A stretch of DNA of 64,000 nucleotides from JANRKB01 sp033763695 (GTDB taxonomy: Bacteria > Planctomycetota > Phycisphaerae > Phycisphaerales > UBA1924): NCBI GenBank assembly GCA_033763695.1, contig JANRKB010000002.1, forward strand, positions 87,438 through 151,437. Reading direction: 5' to 3'. This document shows, piece after piece, positions 57,250 through 64,000 of this stretch. Positions within the stretch are counted from its first letter, which is position 1, and each line of letters starts with the position of its first letter. A model generated the notes under the pieces. The model did no database searches, was not told the DNA's origin, and worked only from the letters and a program-made list of their open reading frames with translations. Both the position numbers and the translations under genes were made by a program.

Positions 57250-57806
57250 GGCATCGGGCATCGGGCATCGATCGCGTCATTCTGACACTTTGCCACATCG
57301 TCACTCTTTGTCTCGCACGGCAAAGCCGTGCAGGTCAATAGCGTCGGGTCGTCGCGCAGCGACACCCGACGAAAGAGCCATTACCCGAGCAGGATCGTCG
57401 ACCGTGGATCGTGAGATGGACGATCCAGAAGCGACGATCCAGTTGAAAGGGTCGCGTGTTCCCGGGGTGCGGCCTGCGCCGCGACCCCCGGCTACTCACC
57501 TTCACGGCTTCGCCGTGAAAGACGAGGCGCAAGTCGCGCGAGAACACCGTTGGTTTTCGGCATTTGCAATCGTCTTCCTCGATGCCTCGGTGCCTCATGG
57601 CTCGATGCCTTCTTCTCACCCGCCACCACCTCCAACAGATCAGTTCCAGAGTGCGGATGCAAAGAAGGCATCAGTGGTCGCCGCATCAAGGCATAGCGCG
57701 TGCATTCACCAACCACCAAGCACCGCATCCGCTCCTTTGCGAATGCCGAATGCCCAATGCCTCTGTCTTCGCCTTCACCAATGCCCGATGCCTGATGCCC
57801 AATGCC
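57250..57806. repeat. Compound hairpin repeat, copy B, bounded by inverted heptamer arrays
   Basis: The left array (57250-57270) reads GGCATCGGGCATCGGGCATC. Hairpins follow: GCACGGC-AAA-GCCGTGC (57315-57331), TCGGGTCGTCGC...GCGACACCCGA (57344-57369), a GGGGTGCGG...CCGCGACCCCC hairpin (57462-57491) and CACGGC-TTC-GCCGTG (57503-57517). After a stretch with octamer words (CTCGATGCCT), ATGCC words resume at 57742-57761 and 57780-57806. The hairpin 2-to-4 block matches copy A at 28286-28457. The element fills the gap upstream of both the MFS gene and nadB. Confidence 0.82.
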
Positions 57807-57820
57807 TACTCTTCCGCCTC

Positions 57821-59524
57821 ATGGACCGCGTGTTCGATGATCGCCGATATCTGATCCCGTTCCGTTCGACGCTGCTCCCGCAGATCTTCACGGACACGCT
57901 GGTCATCGGCGCAGGGATCGCCGGCCTGCGCGCCGCCATCGCCTCCAGCGAGCACGGCGAGACCATCGTCCTCGCCAAGGGCGACCTCAAGCACACCAAC
58001 ACCGCATGGGCCCAGGGCGGCATCGCCGCGGTCACCACCACCAGCGACAGCACCGACAGCCACGTCCGCGACACGCTGGTCGCGGGCGCAGGACTCTGCG
58101 ACGAGCCCGCGGTGCGCCAGATCATCGACGCCGGCCCGAGCCACCTCCGCGAACTGGTCAGTTGGGGCATGCGTCTGGATCGTGATGCCGCGGGCGAGAT
58201 CCTCGTCGGTCGCGAGGGTGGGCACTCCGCCTCGCGCATCGTGCACACCGACGGCGACGCCACCGGGCGCGAACTGCAGCGCTGCGTGCTTGATCGCGTG
58301 CTCGACCTCAAACGCACCGGCTCGCCGCTGCGCGTCTTTGAGAACTGCTTCGCGCTTGACCTCATCACCGCGACCAACGAGCCCGGCGCGCCCGTCATGG
58401 GCGCGATCACCTGGCACGCCAAGTACGGCCTGCAGATGGTCTGGGCCAAGGCCACCATCCTCGCCAGCGGCGGCGCGGGCATGCTCTATCGCGAGACGAC
58501 CAACCCGCCGCAGGCCACCGCCGACGGCCTCGCCATGGCCTATCGCGCGGGCGCTTCGCTCGCCGACATGGCGTTCATGCAGTTTCACCCGACGACGCTC
58601 TATCTCCCCGGCGCATCACGCAGCCTCATCACCGAAGCCGTCCGCGGCGAGGGCGCGCACCTGCTCGACGCCAGCGGCAATCGCTTCATGCTCGATGTCC
58701 ACCCCCTCGCCGAACTCGCCCCGCGCGACATCGTCAGCAAGGCCATCGTGCGCCAGATCGCCAAGCAAGGCGGCAGCCACGTGCTGCTCGACTGCCGCCA
58801 CCTGCGCCACTTCGTCGAACGCTTCCCAGGCATCGCCGCGCTGCTCAAGCGATTCGAACTCGACCCCGCCAAGGACCTCATCCCTGTCCACCCCGCCGCC
58901 CACTACATGATCGGCGGCGTGCGCACGGACCTCTGCGGCAGGACCGATGTGCCCGGTCTGTATGCCGCCGGCGAAGTCGCCTCGTGCGGCCTGCACGGCG
59001 CCAATCGCCTCGCCAGCAACTCTTTGCTCGAAGGCCTCGTCATGGGCGAAGTCGCCGGACGCATGGCCGCCGAGATGAAACTGCCGCCCGCGTCGCGCGT
59101 CGGCGTCACCAACGGCTGGGGCAACGCCACACGCAACGCACCCATCCCGCTCGTCAGCGATATCCGCCCCAGCGACTCGGGCGAACTGGACCTCAACGAC
59201 GTCCGCAGCAGCCTGCGCTCGGCGATGTGGAAGAACGTCGGCATCGAACGCACCGCCGCACGCCTCCGCGACGCCGGCGCGATGTTCGATTTCTGGGCCA
59301 AATACACCCTGGACAAGATTTTCGACGAACCGCGCGGCTGGGAGACGCAGAACATGCTCCTGGTCGGGGCACTCGTCGCTCGCTCGGCCCTGTGGCGTGA
59401 AGAAAGCCGCGGCTGCCACACCCGCGACGACTTCGCCGCCCCGCGCGACGAGTATGCGCTGCACGACATCGTCCGGCGCGGCCGCCTTGAGACCGAAACC
59501 ACGCCGCGCCTCGCCCGACCCTGA
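57821..59524 (+). CDS. nadB: L-aspartate oxidase
   Basis: NadB oxidises L-aspartate to iminoaspartate, the first step of de novo NAD synthesis, using FAD. The 567-residue product has the FAD-binding start DTLVIGAGIAGLRAAI, the HTNTAWAQGGIAAV loop, EGGHSASRIVH (active-site region), MQFHPTTLY, and the substrate/FAD stretch GLHGANRLASNSLLEGLVMG. R and H residues of HPAAHYMIGG are in place. The ATG at 57821 follows an ATGCC-word array by only 14 bases, so its ribosome binding site lies in or next to repeat DNA. nadA and nadC are not in the window. Confidence 0.93.
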   Translation: MDRVFDDRRYLIPFRSTLLPQIFTDTLVIGAGIAGLRAAIASSEHGETIVLAKGDLKHTNTAWAQGGIAAVTTTSDSTDSHVRDTLVAGAGLCDEPAVRQIIDAGPSHLRELVSWGMRLDRDAAGEILVGREGGHSASRIVHTDGDATGRELQRCVLDRVLDLKRTGSPLRVFENCFALDLITATNEPGAPVMGAITWHAKYGLQMVWAKATILASGGAGMLYRETTNPPQATADGLAMAYRAGASLADMAFMQFHPTTLYLPGASRSLITEAVRGEGAHLLDASGNRFMLDVHPLAELAPRDIVSKAIVRQIAKQGGSHVLLDCRHLRHFVERFPGIAALLKRFELDPAKDLIPVHPAAHYMIGGVRTDLCGRTDVPGLYAAGEVASCGLHGANRLASNSLLEGLVMGEVAGRMAAEMKLPPASRVGVTNGWGNATRNAPIPLVSDIRPSDSGELDLNDVRSSLRSAMWKNVGIERTAARLRDAGAMFDFWAKYTLDKIFDEPRGWETQNMLLVGALVARSALWREESRGCHTRDDFAAPRDEYALHDIVRRGRLETETTPRLARP

Positions 59525-59580
59525 GCTTGAACCTGCGGCACGCTCGCACCTTGCCGCCAACGCACTGGGAAGATCGCGTT

Positions 59581-60246
59581 GTGATCCACCCACGAACCCA
59601 ACTCGGCACCACGCACACCCGCGGCGTTCTCGCGCGTGCGTTCAGCAGCGCGGGCGTTGTCCCGCGGGCCGCGCTCGCCGCGCTGCTCGTGTTGGGCGGC
59701 TGCGCCAGCGAATCGCGCGTGGTCCGCTTCCGTCCCATGCTCTCGGATCTCCCGGGCGCACAAGTCGGCAGTGCCATCGTCGGTCCCACGGCGTCGGCCG
59801 GCAGTCGCTCGACGCTCGACAGCAATCCCGACTACTTCATCGAAGAAGAGGACGGCACGCTGATCGCGCAGCTCCCCACGGGCGCGTACCTGGTCTATCA
59901 CCTCACCCAGGCCATCGAGAACGATGAAGAGGAGATCTTCACGACCCAGTTGCTCTCGAGCGTCACGATTCAGGAGTTCAAGGATCGCGGGCTTGAACCA
60001 TCGCTCGCCTATCAAGAAGTCGTGCGCCGCCGCAAGGACATGATCGCGCTCTTCCGCCGCATTCCGCAGGGCGAGTACTCGCCCAGCGTGCATCTTGAAA
60101 TGCTCGGACGCAATGTCGGACGCATTCGCGTCTATGGCACCGCCGCACGCACGCTCGCGTGGGACGGCATGGACATGGTGTATGAGCGCGGCGGATGGCG
60201 CCTGCGCTGGTTCACGCCCGGCCCGGGCAAGTCACTCGCCGAGTAA
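59581..60246 (+). CDS. Lipoprotein of unknown function
   Basis: The 221-residue protein has a lipoprotein signal ending AALLVLGGC. The mature part carries EEEDGTLIAQLPTGAYLVYHL and a charged C-terminal region, EVVRRRKDMIALFRRIPQGEYS. I do not recognise the family. The GTG at 59581, with GGAAGA a few bases upstream, gives a start compatible with export; a TTG at 59527 would give a longer form. It follows nadB closely (56 bases) on the same strand and may be co-transcribed. Confidence 0.6.
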   Translation: MIHPRTQLGTTHTRGVLARAFSSAGVVPRAALAALLVLGGCASESRVVRFRPMLSDLPGAQVGSAIVGPTASAGSRSTLDSNPDYFIEEEDGTLIAQLPTGAYLVYHLTQAIENDEEEIFTTQLLSSVTIQEFKDRGLEPSLAYQEVVRRRKDMIALFRRIPQGEYSPSVHLEMLGRNVGRIRVYGTAARTLAWDGMDMVYERGGWRLRWFTPGPGKSLAE

Positions 60247-60284
60247 GCACGCCCATCGGGCGTGCCTCGCACTGTGCCGCGGCT

Positions 60285-61424
60285 TTATGGCTGACCACGA
60301 TTGCCGTGCGTCTGCTTCTCTTGCACCTGCATCCGGGCCGCATCCAGAATCTCAACCGCGATCACGTTCATCTCGATCCCCGACAGCGGATCGACATCGC
60401 ATTCGCCGCGTACCACGTGACGCAGATACGTCCACTCGTTCTCGAGCATCGCTGGCTTTGCCGGCGGCTTGACGGCGCGTGACTCTTTATCCGGCTCGCG
60501 CAGCCGCAAGTCGTCCCATCGCCCGGCGTGGATCGATCCCTTTTCGGTATGGACGTCCATCTCCTTGTTGTCGTGGGTCCACGCCCACGATGCTTGGATC
60601 ACCGCGGTCGCCGTCGGATAGTTGAGCACGATGGTCGCGTCGTCGTCCACCCGCGGGTACACATCGGGCTTGAGCGTGCTGGCCGTCGCAACGATGCTCG
60701 TGGGTCGTTGGCCATTCATCATCCAGGTTGCGATGACAGCTCCGTAGCAGCCAAAGTCAACGATCGCGCCGCCGCCATTCTCCTCGGGATCCGTCAGCCA
60801 GCGCAGAAACTCCGAAGAGCATCCGATCTCCTGCGGCCCCTTGTGACCGTGACGGAAGACCAGATGCCGCGCTGGTGCCATTGCGCCCGAGTCCACAAGT
60901 CGCTTGGCTTCACGAACTGACGCATACCAACTCGTCTCAAAGTTCGTCAGAACATGCACGCGGTGCGTGGCGGCCAGTTCCGCCATGCGTTTCGCGTCGG
61001 CATTCGAGAATGCCAGCGGCTTCTCAAGAAGCGTGTGGACGCCGCGCGGCGCGCACGCCTCCACTGCCATGCGATGGTCCTTGATCGACGTCATCACGCT
61101 CGCGGCCTCGGGCTTGCATGCGTCGAGCATCGTCGGCAGATCGGCAAAGTACAGTTTCGAGTCAAGCCCGTACTTCGCCGCCAGCCGATCAAACAGCCCG
61201 CGATTCGGCTCGTAGACCCCGACGATCTCGATGTCCTTGCGCTGCGTCGCCTGCCACAGCAGGCCCTCCACATGACCATGCACCAGCCCGATCACGGCGA
61301 TCCGAAGTGGTCGCACGTCCGCCTGCACCGGTGCCTTCGCTTGGGGCTCGTCCGCCCGCGCGGCCACGACCCACGCACCAACACACGCAAGCAGCACCAC
61401 CGCGGCGAGAGTCCAGTAGTTCAT
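60285..61424 (-). CDS. Exported Gfo/Idh/MocA-family oxidoreductase
   Basis: The 379-residue protein begins with a signal peptide (LAAVVLLACVGAWVVAARA). It continues as an NAD(P)-dependent sugar-oxidoreductase fold: RIAVIGLVHGHVEGLLW (nucleotide-binding start), VHTLLEKPLAFSNADAKRM with the EKP motif, and a C-terminal alpha/beta domain (GGGAIVDFGCYGAVIATWMM). Exported members of this family are abundant in planctomycetes and usually act on carbohydrates; the substrate is not visible. The dinucleotide-binding glycine pattern is G-L-V-H-G, which is unusual but seen in the family. Confidence 0.8.
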   Translation of the reverse strand: MNYWTLAAVVLLACVGAWVVAARADEPQAKAPVQADVRPLRIAVIGLVHGHVEGLLWQATQRKDIEIVGVYEPNRGLFDRLAAKYGLDSKLYFADLPTMLDACKPEAASVMTSIKDHRMAVEACAPRGVHTLLEKPLAFSNADAKRMAELAATHRVHVLTNFETSWYASVREAKRLVDSGAMAPARHLVFRHGHKGPQEIGCSSEFLRWLTDPEENGGGAIVDFGCYGAVIATWMMNGQRPTSIVATASTLKPDVYPRVDDDATIVLNYPTATAVIQASWAWTHDNKEMDVHTEKGSIHAGRWDDLRLREPDKESRAVKPPAKPAMLENEWTYLRHVVRGECDVDPLSGIEMNVIAVEILDAARMQVQEKQTHGNRGQP

Positions 61425-61462
61425 GTGGCCAGACTATCCGAATGCCAGCGCGAGCACTTCCG

Positions 61463-62071
61463 TCACGACTTCTTCGCGTCGGAATCGCTCGCCGCTCCAG
61501 CAGGCGCATTCGTGCTGGCCTCGGCGGTCGTCCGAGCCAGCCGGAACACCTGGACAATCCAGTAGAAGATCGGCGAGAAGCCGATCGACGCCAGCGGCCA
61601 GAACAACCACACCGGCACGCGACCGTACGTCGCATACGCCAGCGCACCCGCGATCGCCCAGTACGACAAGCCAATCGTGATCGCCAGCGATCGCGTGGTC
61701 TTGCGTGCGAGTTGATCCGCCACGCCGCGGAAGCCGGTGGTGTTCTGCTCCACCAGTTTGATGAGGCGGCGGGCCCACACAAACTCGGTCGCGATGATGC
61801 CCAGACCGATCGGACCCAGCAGCGAGAACCCCGGCCCCGGCAGCGGCGAAATGATGATGCCCACGATGATCACGGTCGTGCCCGCGATCAGCACGATCAC
61901 ACGCCGCGAGTTCTTCCGCAGTGCGGCGATGATCGTCGTGTGCAGCCCCGCACGCATGCCGCGACGTACCGCGACAATGCTGCCGATCAGGAGCGCGACA
62001 ATCAGCACGAACGCGCCGACGGCAATGATCGTCTCAAGTACCGCCGGGTCGATGGAAACAAAGAGTTGCAT
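61463..62071 (-). CDS. PGPGW-family membrane protein
   Basis: The 202-residue protein has an N-terminal membrane helix (VLETIIAVGAFVLIVALLIGS). It is followed by VIVLIAGTTVIIVGIIISPLPGPGF, where PGPGF fills the place of the PGPGW hallmark, and GIIATEFVWARRLIKLVEQ. Two more helices lie near residues 130-170. Membership of the putative transmembrane PGPGW family is likely; its function is unknown. It ends with an Ala/Ser/Lys tail. It sits between the Gfo/Idh and TPR genes on the same strand. Confidence 0.8.
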   Translation of the reverse strand: MQLFVSIDPAVLETIIAVGAFVLIVALLIGSIVAVRRGMRAGLHTTIIAALRKNSRRVIVLIAGTTVIIVGIIISPLPGPGFSLLGPIGLGIIATEFVWARRLIKLVEQNTTGFRGVADQLARKTTRSLAITIGLSYWAIAGALAYATYGRVPVWLFWPLASIGFSPIFYWIVQVFRLARTTAEASTNAPAGAASDSDAKKS

Positions 62072-62179
62072 CGTGGGGCGGAGGATAGCCGCGGCAGCAT
62101 CGCGGCACGATCAGCGTGGCGCACCCTGATTTCGGATGCCCGAGGCAGAGTTTGCGCGCAAATGTCGCGGTCGCTGGCG

Positions 62180-63277
62180 TCAGCGCTTGGCCGCGGCCTT
62201 TTTCTTCGCATCCTTCAAGAGATCACGAACTGTGTCCGCGCGGCCGTCGTTGGGCAGCACCGACAGGAATCGCTCGAACTGCGCGACGCCGCCCGCGGCA
62301 TCGCCCGACACCACCAACGCCTTTCCCAGACCGATCATGCAGTTGCCCGCATCGGGGTTGCGAGCGAGCACCTTCTGATAGCTCGCGATCGCCTCGGGCC
62401 AGCGCGCCTTCGTCGAATACACCTCGCCGGCGACAAAGTTCAGCCGATCATCCTCGCTCGGCAGCAACTTGGACGACTCAAGCCGCGCGAGCGCGGCCGT
62501 CGCGTCCTTCTTCTTCGTGAGCAGCGCGTAGACGTGCGTCGCGCCAACCTCAGCGCGTTCCGCGTCATTCGACGCCGCGGCCGCCGCATCGACGTACACG
62601 CGCTCCGCGTCGGCCCACTCCTCCTCGGCGACATGAATGCCCGCGAGCGACAGCAAGCCGCGGATCTTGGAGCCCGGGACGTCGGCGATCGCGCGGGCCT
62701 GTTCCTTGGCCTTGGCATAACTGCCGCCGGCGATGCCGGGGGCATTGACGTAGAACTGAATGAGCCCCAGGCGAGCCTTCACGTGCGTCGGGTCGAGCTT
62801 TACGGCCTCGTCGAACGCGGCCTTGCCGTCGTCCGCCGCGGACATCTTGCCGAACATGCCGACGTCCTGGATCCCCTCGAAGATCGTCGCGCCCTTCCAG
62901 TACTGCATCTCGGCATCGCGGGGCGAAAGCTCCGCGGCCTGGGTCGCCAGCGTCTTGGCCGCCGTCCGATCACCACGCAGACGCGCGAGGAGGGCCTTGG
63001 CGAGCACCCACTTGGCCTCGCGCGGCTCGCCGGCGCCGGCAGTGGCAATCACTGCCTCAATCTCCTTGAGGCGTGCGTCGGTGGGTCGATTGGCCTGGCG
63101 AAGTTCGCCGAGAGCCGAATCGGGCGTCAGAGCTGCCGCGCCCGCCGCAGCTGGTGCGCTCGCCGCCGCCGGGGCTGTTGACACTGGTGGCGCCGATGCT
63201 TGCCCCTGCGCAAACGCGGCGCACGGCAGGCCCACAGCAACCACAATACAGATTCGGCTTGCGACTCGATTGATCAC
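62180..63277 (-). CDS. Exported TPR-repeat protein
   Basis: The 365-residue protein has a signal peptide (NRVASRICIVVAVGLPCAAFA) and an Ala/Pro linker. At least four TPR-like helix pairs follow, including AKTLATQAAELSPRDAEMQYW, KAAFDEAVKLDPTHVKARLGL and PEAIASYQKVLARNPDAGNC. It ends in a basic tail (LLKDAKKKAAAKR). It probably scaffolds protein contacts in the periplasm or envelope. GGAG seven bases before the GTG at 63277 supports this start; a GTG at 63409 would add about 44 residues. It is downstream of the 16S gene on the same strand, past a terminator. Confidence 0.75.
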   Translation of the reverse strand: MINRVASRICIVVAVGLPCAAFAQGQASAPPVSTAPAAASAPAAAGAAALTPDSALGELRQANRPTDARLKEIEAVIATAGAGEPREAKWVLAKALLARLRGDRTAAKTLATQAAELSPRDAEMQYWKGATIFEGIQDVGMFGKMSAADDGKAAFDEAVKLDPTHVKARLGLIQFYVNAPGIAGGSYAKAKEQARAIADVPGSKIRGLLSLAGIHVAEEEWADAERVYVDAAAAASNDAERAEVGATHVYALLTKKKDATAALARLESSKLLPSEDDRLNFVAGEVYSTKARWPEAIASYQKVLARNPDAGNCMIGLGKALVVSGDAAGGVAQFERFLSVLPNDGRADTVRDLLKDAKKKAAAKR

Positions 63278-63447
63278 GGGAGCACTCCCCACAAGCAGCG
63301 ATCGGCTCAAGGGCAGGACCAGAACACGGCACACACAACGCACCACGGCGACGACGCACGCCACCAGAGATCGGAGAAACAGTTGGGAAGCGTCGACGTG
63401 CGATTGCACGACGAATAAAGGATGAGAACGAGACGATCGAAAAACAA

Positions 63448-63475
63448 CAACCCCCGTCGGGTTCGACGGGGGTTG
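63448..63475 (-). terminator. Intrinsic terminator after the 16S rRNA gene
   Basis: A perfect 12-bp stem (CAACCCCCGTCG / CGACGGGGGTTG) with loop AACC on the minus strand is followed by TTGTTTTT. It lies about 285 bases beyond the 16S 3' end. Confidence 0.88.

Positions 63476-64000
<525 letters not shown>

Noticed and set aside
63278..63409. N-terminal extension of the exported TPR protein to a GTG at 63409
   Set aside because: A GGAG site and a proper signal peptide support the start at 63277; the extension would place another hydrophobic stretch before it.

Overview
The window is GC-rich, densely coded DNA that looks like a planctomycete, most likely a Phycisphaerae-type member of the Planctomycetota. 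The basis is mixed. A 16S rRNA gene sits at the right edge without a linked 23S gene. There is a PVC-type 'small basic protein'. An exported beta-propeller-like protein ends in dockerin-like EF-hand repeats. Several lipoproteins and exported proteins look planctomycetal, and a palindromic repeat of the kind I recall from planctomycete genomes is present. No CRISPR array, transposase gene or prophage was recognised.

Layout. 0-2.7 kb: end of an unknown gene, a repeat-rich gap, a HhH-GPD DNA glycosylase, a possible decayed reading frame and a zinc-ribbon protein. 2.8-10.2 kb (minus strand): carB (frameshifted as read, with a repeat insertion inside the gene), an OPT transporter, tRNA-Leu(UAG) and a GspF/PilC-like protein. 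10.5-16 kb: a threonine-dehydrogenase-like enzyme, a Fic protein, a LURP-one-like protein, and a TetR regulator overlapping an ABC permease. 16-28 kb: the EF-hand beta-propeller protein, mfd, a LigD-phosphoesterase-like protein, a DUF1275-STAS fusion, a PDZ-like protein and a large exported protein. 28-36 kb: a hairpin-rich repeat, membrane proteins, small basic protein, RidA, two Cys-rich exported proteins and a DUF2339 membrane protein. 36-45 kb: mntR, tatC-tadA, hppD, a response regulator, dacB and an AbgT transporter. 45.7-53 kb: a three-gene minus-strand locus (681-residue unknown protein, lipoprotein, and a kinase-like/TM/coiled-coil/FGE-sulfatase-like giant). 53-64 kb: pgeF, serS, an MFS transporter, nadB, a lipoprotein, an exported Gfo/Idh oxidoreductase, a PGPGW membrane protein, a TPR protein and the 16S 3' end.

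Most genes are housekeeping and only loosely linked. Clear coupling exists for tetR-permease and tatC-tadA (4-base overlaps). The two most unusual things are (1) the 45.7-53 kb locus, whose largest protein joins a kinase-like domain to an FGE-sulfatase-like domain across a membrane segment, and (2) a family of compound intergenic repeats made of triloop hairpins and 7-8-base word arrays, two copies of which keep the same hairpin order with a compensatory base-pair change. A related word array lies inside carB.
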